The position numbers and the translations under genes were made by a program. 64,000 nucleotides of DNA, from positions 4,092,001 through 4,156,000 of the forward strand of contig NC_009831.1 in the NCBI RefSeq assembly GCF_000018025.1, in the 5' to 3' direction. Position 1 is the first letter of the stretch; each line of letters begins with the position of its first letter. The notes under the pieces were generated by a model. It was not told the origin of the DNA. It did no database searches and saw only the letters and a program-made list of their open reading frames with translations. This stretch comes from Shewanella sediminis HAW-EB3. Lineage in GTDB: Bacteria; Pseudomonadota; Gammaproteobacteria; Enterobacterales; Shewanellaceae. Of the stretch, positions 49,069 to 60,231 are shown in pieces.

Positions 49069-49698
49069 CTACAACTTATACCCTGTCGCCACAAGATAGA
49101 CTTCGCGCGAACGAGCTCGCGAAGAGTCTGGCTTACGTGTTTTGACGGTTTTAAACGCCTCTCTAACTGACTTCATGTACTCTTCAAAGCCCTCCCCCTG
49201 AAAGACTTTTACAGCAAAACAACCGTTAGGTGCCAAAACTTGATGACACATATCTAATGCTAATTCGACCAAATACATAGCTCGAGGCTGATCGACCCCG
49301 CCAGTACCACTCATATTAGGTGCCATGTCAGATAAGACAACATCGACTTTTGCATCACCCACTCGGGTAAGCAAAGCATCGAGCACCTTTTCCTCTCTAA
49401 AATCACCCTGAAGAAAGTCGACGCCAACAATTGGATCCATAGGTAAAATATCACAAGCGATAACTTTACCATTGTCTCCAGCTAGTTTAACGGCAACTTG
49501 AGACCAACCACCAGGGGCTGCCCCTAAATCGACCACAGTCATCCCCGGTCGAATTAATTTATCTTTCTCTTGAATTTCTTCAATTTTAAACGCGGCTCGC
49601 GAACGAAATCCCCGTTTTTGAGCTAATTTGACATAGTGATCATCAAAATGTTCCTGCATCCAACGTGAGGAACTCGCTGTTCGTTTTTTACCTGACAT
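49069..49698 (-). CDS. rlmE: 23S rRNA 2'-O-methyltransferase RlmE (FtsJ/RrmJ)
   Basis: A 209-aa methyltransferase that modifies U2552 of 23S rRNA. The SAM site is [15 protein letters not shown], and the catalytic K-D-K-E residues can be placed in the N-terminal Lys ([17 protein letters not shown]), [15 protein letters not shown], and [15 protein letters not shown]. Length equals E. coli (209 aa). It is upstream of ftsH with 54 bp between, and divergent from yhbY; both arrangements match E. coli. Confidence 0.96.
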
Positions 49699-49789
49699 TC
49701 AAAATCCGCAACAAATGAGAGTTACATAAAGACTATATAAGGGTAGAATAGCGTTTTTTCAACAGTAACTCAGCATAAAGTTGGTAGAA

Positions 49790-50089
49790 ATGAACTTAAC
49801 AACCAAACAAAAACAGCACTTAAAAGGCTTAGCGCACAATTTAAAGCCAGTAGTGATGCTTGGTTCCAATGGTCTGACTGAAGGTGTACTGGCGGAAATT
49901 GATAGCGCACTCACTCATCACGAGCTGATCAAAGTGAAAGTAGCTGCTGGTGACAGAGAGCTAAAAAATGCAATCGTTGATGCCATTCTTCGTGAAACTC
50001 AAGCTGTAAAAGTACAGCTTATCGGTCACGTGTTAGTACTATTTCGTCAATCTGAAGAGATGAAAATTGCTATTCCAAAAGCAAAGTAA
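49790..50089 (+). CDS. yhbY: CRS1/YhbY-type RNA-binding protein
   Basis: A 99-aa single CRM-domain protein that associates with pre-50S particles. It opens MNLTTKQKQHLKGLAHNLKPVVMLGSNGLTEGV, and has the GxxG-type loop region and LIGHVLVLFRQSEE near the end. The ATG at 49790 is preferred over an in-frame TTG at 49781. It is divergent from rlmE. In E. coli greA lies next on the other strand; here secF, secD and an unknown gene intervene. Confidence 0.93.
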   Translation: MNLTTKQKQHLKGLAHNLKPVVMLGSNGLTEGVLAEIDSALTHHELIKVKVAAGDRELKNAIVDAILRETQAVKVQLIGHVLVLFRQSEEMKIAIPKAK

Positions 50090-50225
50090 TCTTTTTTGAA
50101 CACAGTACCAAGATTAATGCAGGGTGTTCATCTGCATTAATCTGACTTGTAAAAGTCAGTCTTACTCTTTCTCTAATCGTTTATTTCACTCCTTCCTGAG
50201 AAGTAAACAGTCAGAGTAGAAGATA

Positions 50226-50262
50226 AAATGGAGCCACTGAGATTCAGTGGCTCCATTTTTTT
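50226..50262. terminator. Bidirectional terminator between yhbY and secF
   Basis: Perfect 15-bp stem AAATGGAGCCACTGA / TCAGTGGCTCCATTT (50226-50240 and 50244-50258), with T runs on the + strand and a weaker one on the minus strand. It serves the two convergent genes. Confidence 0.9.
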
Positions 50263-50274
50263 ATCTGTAGCAAT

Positions 50275-50290
50275 TATACCAATCGGTATA
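50275..50290. repeat. Solo TATACCAATCGGTATA element end
   Basis: Sixteen-base near-palindrome identical to the end of the MITE-like element at 45748-46013. Confidence 0.6.
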
Positions 50291-50301
50291 CCCCTCGCGC
50301 T

Positions 50302-51228
50302 TTACGGCGTTTCAGGTATAGGTATGAGCTTATAATGTTCCGAGTTAACCCCAAAGAGCTCAGGTAAACAGGTCCCCACCGATATCGATGACCAGGTTCC
50401 TGTCAAAATTCCGATAAACATCGCAATAGAGAAGCTTTCCAGCGGTCCACCTCCCATCACCCACAGTGCACTCACCGTCATCAACGTCGTACCACTGGTT
50501 ACCATCGTCCGCGAGAAGGTTGCCTTCACCGCACTGGTACACACATCGGAGATGGCCATCTTAGGTTTTGAAGTTAATAACTCCCTGATCCTATCGGCGA
50601 TAATAATAGAGTCGTTGAGTGAATAGCCTAAAATAGCCAACACTGCGGCGAGGACAGTTAAGTTAAACTCCATCTGAGTCAGTGAGAAGAAAGCCAGAAC
50701 AAAGATAACGTCGTGAAACAGCGCAAATAGCGCTCCGCTGGCGAGGCGCCACTCGAACCGAAAACTCAGATACCCTAAGATACATAACATAGCAACCAAC
50801 AAGGCTAATCCGCCCTGCTCTGCTAACTCCTGACCAACTTGTGGGCCAACGATGCTCGAGTTAAGTACCTCAACACCACTGTGTAACGAGGCGAGCACCT
50901 GCTCAATATCTAAGGCGTTAGCACTTACATCCCCCGAGGTTTCCGCCTGACTATACCGCAATACCCAACGGCCTGGTTCACCGGCGGAGATAACACTCAC
51001 CTCCTGTTCGGACATTTTACCCAACAAGCTTTCAATTTGGTTCGCTTTAATATCACTGTCAATACGGACTTCTGTAACCACACCGCCGGTAAAATCCAGT
51101 CCCCAATTAAACCCTTTGACAGAAATTACCGTCAGGGAAAGAATCATCAATACCAGAGAGATACAGCTCGAAAAGTAGCGCCATTTTGTTAGTCTGTTCA
51201 TTGTATTTGTATTTGTATTTGTATTCAT
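50302..51228 (-). CDS. secF: Protein translocase subunit SecF
   Basis: A 308-aa membrane protein of the SecDF complex that uses proton motive force to help protein export. It has the GLDFTGGVV motif (after the first membrane helix), a periplasmic P1 head and five further helices, including DSIIIADRIRE and a GTWSSI-type C-terminal helix. The first ATG is preferred: AAGGTG lies five bases upstream and the ATG is one base after the secD stop. As a result the protein begins with four Asn-Thr pairs encoded by a 6-bp repeat. This pair is probably an additional copy, because the usual secDF sits with yajC and tgt. Confidence 0.9.
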   Translation of the reverse strand: MNTNTNTNTMNRLTKWRYFSSCISLVLMILSLTVISVKGFNWGLDFTGGVVTEVRIDSDIKANQIESLLGKMSEQEVSVISAGEPGRWVLRYSQAETSGDVSANALDIEQVLASLHSGVEVLNSSIVGPQVGQELAEQGGLALLVAMLCILGYLSFRFEWRLASGALFALFHDVIFVLAFFSLTQMEFNLTVLAAVLAILGYSLNDSIIIADRIRELLTSKPKMAISDVCTSAVKATFSRTMVTSGTTLMTVSALWVMGGGPLESFSIAMFIGILTGTWSSISVGTCLPELFGVNSEHYKLIPIPETP

Positions 51229-51229
51229 A

Positions 51230-53044
51230 TTACACCTTCACATCGCGGCTAAAGTCACGTCCATATACCCAATTAATTAATGCTCGAGAAGCGAAAATGC
51301 CTGTGAACATGCTGGTGAGTAGCCCAAGCCCTAAGGTTAAGGCAAAGCCTTGAATGGGTCCGTTACCGATGGAGTAGAGCACCACGGCGGTGATCATAGT
51401 GGTAAAATTAGCATCAAAAATCGTCGAAATTGCGCTATCAAAACCTCGGTCGATTGCGTGAGCAAAGCCTCTTCCCTCCTTTAATTTATCCTTTATTCGC
51501 TCGAAGATAAGTACATTGGTATCGACCGCCATTCCCACGGTTAACACTAAACCAGCGATACCCGGTAGGGTTAACACGGCGCCGGGAATTAATGCCAGCA
51601 GGCCAAATAAAATCACCATATTGGCAATCAGAGCCACATTGGCAACCCAACCTAAGCGGCGATACCAGAGTCCCATAAAGAGTAAGGTCATCGCCATTCC
51701 CAGCCCCAAGGCGGAAAACCCATTGGTGATATTTTCCGCGCCGAGGCTCGGCCCAATGGTGCGTTCCTCTACTATGGTAACCGGAGCAGTCATAGAGCCG
51801 GCCCGAAGTAATAACGCTAACTGCTGCGCCTGTGAATAATCGCCTGCCCCGGTGATGCTAAAGCGATCACCAAGTTGAGATTGAATCGTCGCAACGCTGA
51901 TAACCTCTGTACTTTGAGTCACCTTGCCTTGCTCATCACGGCTGTATTCGCTATAGGATGTCGCCATCGGCTTACCGATATTGTCACGAGAGAAGTCGGA
52001 CATCACTTTTCCACCGGCTCGATCCAGATGGATCACCACCTCAGGCATCCCCATCTCTCCCAGACTCGCCCTGGCATCGACAATATGCTCCCCACCGAGT
52101 ACCGGCTTTCTGGCCACATAGACAGGAAGTTCTGATTTATCCTTTAAGATTTTAGCGTTTACCGACCCGGCATCTTTCACTTCATAAAAAGCCAGGCTCG
52201 CCGTCGCGCCAATAACACTCTTTGCCGCTGCCGGATCCTGAACACCAGGCAGTTCGATTCTGATCCTGTGTTCCCCCTGGCGCTGAACTAAGGCTTCGGT
52301 GATCCCCAGCTGCTCGATTCGGCTGCGCATGATCTGCAAGTTCTGTTTTACGGTGAGATCGCGAATTTTAACCTTCTCGTCCGGCTTAAAATCAGCCTTC
52401 AGAGAACGGTTTTCTAAGTTCGTTACCTGCCAAATCGGATAATTAGTTTTAATGAACTGCCTAATATCTCCTCTGTGGCTGGTATCCGGCATAGTGATGA
52501 CAACTCCCGCCTCGCTGTCCAGGCGGACACTGACACCGTTTAGCCCCTGCATGCGGGTAAACTGTCTGACTGAATCTACGAAGGCGTCATAATGTAGCTG
52601 GTATACAGGTTCAACCTCAACATCCAACAAAAACTGCACTCCACCACGAAGGTCAAGCCCAAGTTTTATCGGTGTAAAACCCATGGAGAGTAGCCAGTCG
52701 GGTGCCGCAGGAGCCAAGGAAAGTGTCAGCTGTGAATCATCCTCAACGGCATTATTTAAGAGCGCTTTGGCCTGGCTCTGCTGAGTTTCTTGCTCGAGTA
52801 CGACAACCGTTTCACCTTCAGCCTGGGTGATTCTTTTCACTTGAATCCCCTCATCCGTCAATACTCTATTGAGGGCCTGTGGTGTTAGATTTAAGCCAGC
52901 TTTGGCACCAATTTGAATAGCCGCATCTTCTCCATACAAGGTTGGTAAGGCACTGAAAAGCATGATGATGAAAGTTATCACCAGCACAACATACTTCCAC
53001 ACTGAATAATGATTTAATACTTTGTTATTGCTACGTTTTCTCAT
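51230..53044 (-). CDS. secD: Protein translocase subunit SecD
   Basis: A 604-aa partner of SecF with an N-terminal membrane helix (VWKYVVLVITFIIMLFSALPTLYG), a large periplasmic P1 domain with LGLDLRGGVQFLLDV, and the C-terminal five-helix bundle (AALGLGMAMTLLF-type stretch, TVGMAVDTNVLIFERIKDKL, GLGLLTSMFTGIFASRALINWV). It is immediately upstream of secF. yajC, tgt and queA, which accompany the main secDF in E. coli, are not beside it. I therefore read it as a second, possibly specialised SecDF. Confidence 0.92.
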   Translation of the reverse strand: MRKRSNNKVLNHYSVWKYVVLVITFIIMLFSALPTLYGEDAAIQIGAKAGLNLTPQALNRVLTDEGIQVKRITQAEGETVVVLEQETQQSQAKALLNNAVEDDSQLTLSLAPAAPDWLLSMGFTPIKLGLDLRGGVQFLLDVEVEPVYQLHYDAFVDSVRQFTRMQGLNGVSVRLDSEAGVVITMPDTSHRGDIRQFIKTNYPIWQVTNLENRSLKADFKPDEKVKIRDLTVKQNLQIMRSRIEQLGITEALVQRQGEHRIRIELPGVQDPAAAKSVIGATASLAFYEVKDAGSVNAKILKDKSELPVYVARKPVLGGEHIVDARASLGEMGMPEVVIHLDRAGGKVMSDFSRDNIGKPMATSYSEYSRDEQGKVTQSTEVISVATIQSQLGDRFSITGAGDYSQAQQLALLLRAGSMTAPVTIVEERTIGPSLGAENITNGFSALGLGMAMTLLFMGLWYRRLGWVANVALIANMVILFGLLALIPGAVLTLPGIAGLVLTVGMAVDTNVLIFERIKDKLKEGRGFAHAIDRGFDSAISTIFDANFTTMITAVVLYSIGNGPIQGFALTLGLGLLTSMFTGIFASRALINWVYGRDFSRDVKV

Positions 53045-53193
53045 GTTTCTTGCTCATTTTATATTTGCTAAGCGCTATAAAATTCTCTTTTTGCCGTGGA
53101 TCAGACACAGAAAATGGCATTCCTAATTCGAATGCTATAAAGGCAAAAAGACAATAGAATCAAGCCATCGAAGAAATGGCTAGTTAGAGCTAA

Positions 53194-53727
53194 TTAAAAT
53201 GAGGTCGTTTGCGTAAAACGATACAAGAGATTGGATTCTTTCCACCCCGAAACTCTGGATGGCGCGCTCCCTATGTGGAGGGGCCAATCTAATGTTGTAG
53301 GTAGGTCGATACGATAGCCGATGCTAAAGGAGGGAATTGGCGGTGATACAAATTCAAAGACGAGTAAATATTCGGGCTTACTCTCTCGAGGATCATGCTG
53401 AGCAAAACTGATTAACCGTTGTGAAATGAGGGGAACGAACCTTGAGTCATCTTGATCTTGCCCATGAGCTCGCTTCCGCGGGTGTTTTTGATTTCCAAGT
53501 AGAGCGCTATCCGGCAGAGATTGAGCCGTTATAACCTTAACCGTAAAGCTGTTATCTGTTTGATTGTGGAGATCGTTTTGTGCAATTTCTTGGCTCAGGG
53601 TTAAGTTTTCAGAAAAACCGGCCGACACAGGAGTGAGAAAAATACCCCCTATGAACAAGATGATTAATCCAAAACGTAGATAAGCCAGCACTCTCGCCCC
53701 TGAAAAAGATTTATATGAGAGATACAT
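53194..53727 (-). CDS. Unknown exported protein upstream of secD
   Basis: A protein of about 177 aa that I do not recognise. It has one N-terminal hydrophobic segment (VLAYLRFGLIILFIGGIFL) followed by TPVSAG, which may be a long signal peptide. The mature part is hydrophilic, with a basic/acidic patch (NQKHPRKRAHGQDQDDSR) and a C-terminal beta-like part rich in aromatic residues (EYLLVFEFVSPPIPSFSIGYRIDL). I see no catalytic motif. The start is uncertain: an ATG at 53727 or a TTG at 53754, both without a clear ribosome site. It is co-directional with secD (about 150 bp away), so it may share that transcript. Coding status is likely, function unknown. Confidence 0.55.
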   Translation of the reverse strand: MYLSYKSFSGARVLAYLRFGLIILFIGGIFLTPVSAGFSENLTLSQEIAQNDLHNQTDNSFTVKVITAQSLPDSALLGNQKHPRKRAHGQDQDDSRFVPLISQRLISFAQHDPRESKPEYLLVFEFVSPPIPSFSIGYRIDLPTTLDWPLHIGSAPSRVSGWKESNLLYRFTQTTSF

Positions 53728-53801
53728 GATAGAGAGTGTTGCAATCAGAAACAAATGAATTTTTCACCATGTTCACAGCGCAACAGCAGTAGAGCAGATA
53801 C

Positions 53802-53830
53802 AAAAAAACCGCTACATAAGCGGTTTTTTT
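53802..53830 (-). terminator. Terminator of greA
   Basis: Stem CCGCT (53809-53813) / AGCGG (53819-53823) extended by A/T pairs, with runs of seven on both sides. Confidence 0.85.
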
Positions 53831-53846
53831 AACAACATTTTAAGGA

Positions 53847-54323
53847 TTAAATGTATTCGACAGCGGTAATTTCATACTCGGTAATACCACCTGGTGTTGC
53901 GATGTTAACTTCATCATCCAGGTTTTTACCGATCAAACCGCGAGCAATAGGTGAACTTACCGAAATAAGGTTCTCTTTGATATCGGCTTCATCCTCACCA
54001 ACAATGCGGTAAGTCACTTCAACATCGGTATCAATGTTTAAAATTGTCACCGTAGTACCGAAAATGATGCGGCCGGTGTTTGGCATTTTAGTCACATCGA
54101 TGATCTGCACGTTAGAGAGCTTGCCTTCAATATCGCGTACACGCGCCTCACACAAACCTTGCTCTTCACGTGCTGCATGATATTCGGCATTTTCCTTCAG
54201 ATCGCCAAGCTCTCTCGCTTCACCAATTGCCTGAGCGATCACTGGACGCTTTTCAAACTTTAAATAATCTAATTCTTTACGCAGTCGCTCTGCACCCACA
54301 ACTGTCATCGGAACCTTGTTCAT
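53847..54323 (-). CDS. greA: Transcription elongation factor GreA
   Basis: A 158-aa factor that reactivates backtracked RNA polymerase by stimulating transcript cleavage. It has the N-terminal coiled coil ([40 protein letters not shown]), with the acidic tip residues [15 protein letters not shown], and the globular C-terminal domain ([10 protein letters not shown] through [16 protein letters not shown]). Length equals E. coli GreA (158 aa). Single gene between carB and the secDF module. Confidence 0.96.
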   Translation of the reverse strand: MNKVPMTVVGAERLRKELDYLKFEKRPVIAQAIGEARELGDLKENAEYHAAREEQGLCEARVRDIEGKLSNVQIIDVTKMPNTGRIIFGTTVTILNIDTDVEVTYRIVGEDEADIKENLISVSSPIARGLIGKNLDDEVNIATPGGITEYEITAVEYI

Positions 54324-54434
54324 AATCCTCTTTCGTCTCCTTTAAAACAAAAGCCGCCATGTAGACTTCGAGTCCACAGGTCAAAATACTATAAGGCCAT
54401 TCTATACGCTGAACGCCTTCTATGCCATCGGCCA

Positions 54435-54450
54435 ATACCAATCGGTATAA
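54435..54450. repeat. Solo ATACCAATCGGTATAA element end
   Basis: Matches the ends of the MITE-like element at 45748-46013. It lies in the greA-carB spacer (54324-54730), which shows no gene and, apart from this and the carB terminator, nothing recognisable. Confidence 0.6.
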
Positions 54451-54686
54451 ATCAATCTGTGAGACTACCTAACCTTTTAAACAGATTCCAGTACTCTGGA
54501 TGTAATCAAGCTAAAACCATCTCAAAAAAATAGTTGAATCACAAGTTCACCATTCTTTCTTAAACCCGATTCAACAATTCAAAATTCTTCCATGACTCTC
54601 CCTTGCTAATCGAAAGATAACTAAAAAAATATTGATTAACTTCCAAATGGGATTTAACGATAAAACTCTCAGTTAAAAACAGGTAC

Positions 54687-54714
54687 AAAAAAGGCCGCAA
54701 ATGCGGCCTTTTGT
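54687..54714 (-). terminator. Terminator of carB
   Basis: Perfect stem AAAAGGCCGCA (54689-54699) / TGCGGCCTTTT (54702-54712); T run on the minus strand (54687-54692). Confidence 0.9.
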
Positions 54715-54730
54715 AATTAAGCAATTATTA

Positions 54731-57700
54731 TCACTTAATTTTACTATGCAATTCTTGCACAGAGTTTACATTACTACGATCATCTGCCGAGTGAGCCATA
54801 CAGGTCGCAAATGCAGCATTCAAGGTTGTCGTGTAGTTAACCTTGTATCTCAAGGCACCACGACGCAACTGGCGTGAGTCTTCAATCGCCTGACGCCCCT
54901 CGGTTGTGTTAACTATGTAGGTGTACTCATCATTCTTTATACGGTCAAGAATGTGTGGACGACCTTCATGTACCTTGTTTACCAAACGAGGATTGATACC
55001 CGCTTCACCTAGTACAACCGCGGTACCATGAGTCGCATCGATCTCATAACCTAAGCCAATTAACTTAGCCGCTAAATCAACAACACGTGCCTTATCACTG
55101 TTACGAACAGACAATAACGCGCGGCCAGACTTAGGGACTTCGCTGGTGGCACCGAGTTGAGCCTTTGCATAGGCTTCGGCAAACGTTTCACCGACCCCCA
55201 TCACTTCACCAGTTGAGCGCATTTCAGGGCCAAGCAGAGGATCCACACCCGGGAACTTATTGAAAGGTAATACCACCTCTTTAACAGAGTAATAGGGTGG
55301 GATAACTTCCTTGGTGAAGTTCTGTGACTTTAGGCTTTGACCTGCCATCACTCGCGCCGCAATCTTAGCTAAAGGCACGCCCGTAGCTTTAGAGACAAAT
55401 GGCACGGTACGCGCTGCGCGTGGATTAACTTCGATCATGTAGATCTCATCATCCTTCACCGCAAACTGGACATTCATCAAACCGATAACGCCCAGTTCCA
55501 TCGCTAGCTTACCAACCTGCTCGCGCATACGATTTTGAATATCGTCGCTTAAGCTATAGGGCGGTAGTGAACATCCTGAGTCACCCGAGTGAACACCCGC
55601 TTGCTCGATATGTTCCATGATAGAACCGACAACAACGGTTTCACCGTCGCAGACAGCATCGATATCGATCTCAATCGCATTATCCAGGAAGCGGTCCAGT
55701 AGTACAGGCGATGCATTTGACACGCTAACCGCTTCGTTGAAGTAACGACGCAAGTCCTGCTCATCATAAACAATTTCCATCGCGCGGCCACCCAGTACAT
55801 AAGATGGGCGAACCACTAATGGGTAACCGATACGCTCGGCAGAAATCACAGCTCTTTCAACAGTGGTAACCGTGTCATTTTCAGGCTGCTTCATCTCTAG
55901 ACGCTGAATCGCCTGTTGGAAACGCTCACGATCTTCGGCGCGGTCAATCGCATCCGGGCTGGTACCGATAATAGGCACACCCGCGGCTTCGAGTTCACGA
56001 GCCAGCTTAAGCGGCGTCTGACCACCGTATTGAACGATAACACCTTTCGGCTTTTCAATACGGACGATCTCCAGCACATCTTCAAGGGTAACAGGCTCAA
56101 AATAGAGTCTGTCTGAAGTGTCGTAATCGGTCGATACAGTCTCAGGGTTACAGTTAACCATGATGGTTTCGTAACCATCTTCACGCAGCGCTAACGCCGC
56201 ATGAACACAACAGTAATCAAACTCGATACCTTGACCAATTCTGTTTGGCCCACCACCTAATATCATGATCTTGTCACGATTTGACGGTGCTGCCTCACAC
56301 TCCTCTTCATAGGTAGAGTACATGTAAGCCGTATCAGTTGAAAATTCGGCAGCACAGGTATCGACGCGCTTGTAGACTGGGAATATCTCATGTCTGTGAC
56401 GCAATTTTCGCATCTCAGATTCACTAACACCCAATAAAAGTGAAAGACGAATATCAGAGAAACCTTTACGCTTTAACTGGCGAAGGAATGTCTCGTTCAT
56501 GCCAGACATGCCCGATTCTTTCACTTCAGATTCAAGTTGAAGCAGATCTTGCATCTGTACTAAGAACCAAGGGTCAATCTTCGTTAAACCAAAGATATCA
56601 TCGACGGTTAATCCGGCGCGAAATGCGTCTGCGATATACCAGATACGCTCGGCACCCGGCTCTTGAAGTTCATGACGAATACGCGCCATAGCTTCTGGTT
56701 CATCGATATCGATTATCGGGTCTAAACCATTTTTGCTAACTTCAAGACCACGAAGGGCTTTTTGAAGTGATTCCTGGAAAGTACGGCCAATGGCCATCAC
56801 TTCACCCACTGACTTCATCTGAGTCGTGAGGCGGTCATTCGCACCGGCAAACTTCTCAAAGTTAAAGCGTGGTAATTTAGTCACTACGTAATCGATTGCA
56901 GGCTCAAATGATGCTGGTGTGTTGCCACCTGTGATGTCATTTTTAAGCTCATCTAAGGTGAAACCAACAGCCAGTTTTGCCGCAATTTTAGCGATTGGGA
57001 AACCCGTCGCTTTAGACGCGAGTGCAGATGAACGTGATACACGCGGGTTCATCTCGATGATAACCATACGGCCATCAACAGGGTTAATACCAAACTGTAC
57101 GTTTGACCCACCGGTCTCAACACCAATCTCACGCAGTACAGCAAGTGATGCATTACGCATCAACTGATACTCTTTATCAGTTAGGGTTTGTGCGGGGGCG
57201 ACCGTAATAGAGTCACCGGTATGAACGCCCATAGGATCAAAGTTTTCGATAGCACAGACGATGATGCAATTGTCATTGCGATCACGTACCACTTCCATCT
57301 CATACTCTTTCCAACCAATCAAAGATTCATCGATAAGCAGTTCGCTCGTCGGTGAAAGTTCAAGACCCTGAGAACAGATCTCCTCGAACTCCTCTTTGTT
57401 GTAGGCGATACCACCACCACTGCCACCCATGGTGAATGACGGGCGGATAATACAAGGGAAGCCAAGCTCTGCCACTACGGCGTTGGCCTCATCCAATGTA
57501 TGGGCAATACCGGCACGAGGACACTCGAGGCCAATTGCTTTCATTGCCTTATCGAAACGACTACGATCTTCAGCTTTATCAATCGCATCGGCAGTCGCAC
57601 CGATCATCTCAACATTAAACTCTTCGAGGACGCCTTTGCTCTCTAGCTCAAGAGCACAGTTAAGTGCCGTCTGACCGCCCATAGTCGGAAGAATCGCATC

Positions 57701-57949
57701 GGGGCGTTCTTTGGCAATAATGTTACGAACAACTTCCCAGTGAATTGGCTCGATATAAGTCGCATCGGCCATCTCTGGATCGGTCATAATAGTTGCAGGA
57801 TTAGAGTTAACGAGGATGACCCGGTAACCTTCTTCACGCAGCGCTTTACAAGCCTGGGCACCAGAGTAATCAAACTCACATGCTTGTCCGATAACAATCG
57901 GGCCAGCACCCAGGATAAGAATACTTTTTATATCTGTACGTTTTGGCAT
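54731..57949 (-). CDS. carB: Carbamoyl-phosphate synthase large subunit
   Basis: A 1072-aa enzyme that makes carbamoyl phosphate from bicarbonate, ATP and ammonia channelled from CarA, feeding arginine and pyrimidine synthesis. Both duplicated ATP-grasp halves are visible: the first after [21 protein letters not shown] and [10 protein letters not shown], the second after [21 protein letters not shown] and [16 protein letters not shown]. The C-terminal allosteric domain is present. Full family length. Downstream of carA with a 20-bp gap, as in E. coli. Confidence 0.97.
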   Translation of the reverse strand: MPKRTDIKSILILGAGPIVIGQACEFDYSGAQACKALREEGYRVILVNSNPATIMTDPEMADATYIEPIHWEVVRNIIAKERPDAILPTMGGQTALNCALELESKGVLEEFNVEMIGATADAIDKAEDRSRFDKAMKAIGLECPRAGIAHTLDEANAVVAELGFPCIIRPSFTMGGSGGGIAYNKEEFEEICSQGLELSPTSELLIDESLIGWKEYEMEVVRDRNDNCIIVCAIENFDPMGVHTGDSITVAPAQTLTDKEYQLMRNASLAVLREIGVETGGSNVQFGINPVDGRMVIIEMNPRVSRSSALASKATGFPIAKIAAKLAVGFTLDELKNDITGGNTPASFEPAIDYVVTKLPRFNFEKFAGANDRLTTQMKSVGEVMAIGRTFQESLQKALRGLEVSKNGLDPIIDIDEPEAMARIRHELQEPGAERIWYIADAFRAGLTVDDIFGLTKIDPWFLVQMQDLLQLESEVKESGMSGMNETFLRQLKRKGFSDIRLSLLLGVSESEMRKLRHRHEIFPVYKRVDTCAAEFSTDTAYMYSTYEEECEAAPSNRDKIMILGGGPNRIGQGIEFDYCCVHAALALREDGYETIMVNCNPETVSTDYDTSDRLYFEPVTLEDVLEIVRIEKPKGVIVQYGGQTPLKLARELEAAGVPIIGTSPDAIDRAEDRERFQQAIQRLEMKQPENDTVTTVERAVISAERIGYPLVVRPSYVLGGRAMEIVYDEQDLRRYFNEAVSVSNASPVLLDRFLDNAIEIDIDAVCDGETVVVGSIMEHIEQAGVHSGDSGCSLPPYSLSDDIQNRMREQVGKLAMELGVIGLMNVQFAVKDDEIYMIEVNPRAARTVPFVSKATGVPLAKIAARVMAGQSLKSQNFTKEVIPPYYSVKEVVLPFNKFPGVDPLLGPEMRSTGEVMGVGETFAEAYAKAQLGATSEVPKSGRALLSVRNSDKARVVDLAAKLIGLGYEIDATHGTAVVLGEAGINPRLVNKVHEGRPHILDRIKNDEYTYIVNTTEGRQAIEDSRQLRRGALRYKVNYTTTLNAAFATCMAHSADDRSNVNSVQELHSKIK

Positions 57950-57969
57950 CTCTTAAACCTTCTCCCGGA

Positions 57970-59115
57970 CTATTTGGCGTGTTGACGATACAGCTCTATA
58001 AGCTCAATAAAATGATTGAACAAAGGAGCGGCATCATGGGGACCCGGACTCGCTTCAGGGTGTCCCTGGAAGCTAAAGGCTGGCTTATCCGTCAAATGTA
58101 TTCCTTGCAGTGAACCATCAAACAGCGACTTATGTGTCACTTTAATATTATCAGGTAGGCTATCCTCATCCGCCGCAAAACCGTGGTTCTGGCTGGTGAT
58201 CATAACGTTACCTTGCTCGATGTTACTGACGGGGTGGTTAGCACCATGGTGACCAAACTTCATCTTAGAAGTTTTAGCTCCAGAGGCTAATGCCAACAGC
58301 TGGTGACCCAAACAGATACCAAAGACTGGGATATCCGTCTTTAAGATCTCTTGAATTGCAGCAATGGCATAGTCACATGGCTCAGGATCGCCAGGTCCAT
58401 TCGATAGGAAGATCCCATCAGGATTCATGGCTAACACTGTCGATGCAGGAGTTTTTGCAGGTACAACCGTCACATCACAACCACGGTCAACAAGCATACG
58501 TAAAATATTACGTTTCACACCGTAGTCATAAGCTACAACTTTGTATTTTAATTCAGATTCAGGCGTATCATCCGGCAGACCACCGACTAAACGCCAGCTT
58601 CCACTTCGCCACTGATAACTGGTTTCAGTCGTTACTTCTTTGGCTAAATCCATGCCTTTTAAACCAGGAAATGCGTTTGCTTCGGCAAGAGCCTTAGCCA
58701 CATCCTGTTCACCGACCAGAATACATCCAGCCAATGCTCCTTTTTCCCGCAAAATACGGGTCAACTTACGTGTATCGATATCTGCAATACCAACAATATT
58801 GTTGGCTTTAAGATAATCGCTTAAGCTTTGCTTATTACGAAAGTTGCTAGCAATTAAAGGAAGATCTCTAATAATCAGACCACGAGCATGAACTGAATCA
58901 GATTCTGTATCTTCATCATTGGTACCTGTGTTACCAATATGAGGATAGGTTAGAGTTACAATTTGACGAGAATAAGACGGATCAGTCAGTATCTCCTGGT
59001 ATCCGGTCATTGAAGTGTTAAAAACCACTTCACCAACAGCATGTCCATCGGCACCAATTGCTGTGCCAGAGAATACAGTTCCATCTTCGAGTACGAGTAA
59101 GGCAGACTTTGTCAA
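57970..59115 (-). CDS. carA: Carbamoyl-phosphate synthase small subunit
   Basis: A 381-aa glutaminase subunit. The start is TTG at 59115, which has a textbook GGAGG five bases upstream and gives [16 protein letters not shown], matching the E. coli CarA N-terminus, which also uses a UUG start. In-frame ATG codons upstream (59127 and 59217) would make an unlike extension. The glutamine amidotransferase triad is intact: the cysteine in [15 protein letters not shown], and the His/Glu of the triad in [13 protein letters not shown]. Between carA and dapB lies a palindrome TTTCG...CGAAA, which may be an operator but does not fit the arginine box. Confidence 0.96.
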   Translation of the reverse strand: MTKSALLVLEDGTVFSGTAIGADGHAVGEVVFNTSMTGYQEILTDPSYSRQIVTLTYPHIGNTGTNDEDTESDSVHARGLIIRDLPLIASNFRNKQSLSDYLKANNIVGIADIDTRKLTRILREKGALAGCILVGEQDVAKALAEANAFPGLKGMDLAKEVTTETSYQWRSGSWRLVGGLPDDTPESELKYKVVAYDYGVKRNILRMLVDRGCDVTVVPAKTPASTVLAMNPDGIFLSNGPGDPEPCDYAIAAIQEILKTDIPVFGICLGHQLLALASGAKTSKMKFGHHGANHPVSNIEQGNVMITSQNHGFAADEDSLPDNIKVTHKSLFDGSLQGIHLTDKPAFSFQGHPEASPGPHDAAPLFNHFIELIELYRQHAK

Positions 59116-59269
59116 CGCGACCTCCATAAAGAGCCAAGCCACTGAAATATAATGGTTTTGTTTGTTTTTAAAATACCAACTTTCGCATAAATACGAAATT
59201 TTGACAAATTCGGACAAGCATATATGCTTTTGGCCGACTCGTCTATTTTTTTCTATTTTTTATTTGCAT

Positions 59270-59298
59270 AAAAAAACCGCCATATTGACGGTTTTTCA
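59270..59298 (-). terminator. Terminator of dapB
   Basis: On the minus strand CCGTC-AATAT-GGCGG (one G-T pair), followed by a run of seven T. Confidence 0.85.
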
Positions 59299-59304
59299 TT
59301 GACT

Positions 59305-60147
<843 letters not shown>

Positions 60148-60195
60148 TTAACACTGCCACTTAGACCGAATCGATGCAGCACTTATATTTAATTC

Positions 60196-60228
60196 AAAAA
60201 AAAGCCTAAGCATTGGCTTAGGCTTTTA
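60196..60228 (-). terminator. Terminator of the FKBP gene
   Basis: Perfect 11-bp stem AAAAGCCTAAG (60200-60210) / CTTAGGCTTTT (60217-60227), with a long T tract on the minus strand. Confidence 0.9.
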
Positions 60229-60231
60229 GAA

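Noticed and set aside
59116..59304. TTTCG...CGAAA palindrome before carA as an arginine (ArgR) box
   Set aside because: The arms do not fit the TGAAT/ATTCA pattern; at most an unidentified operator.
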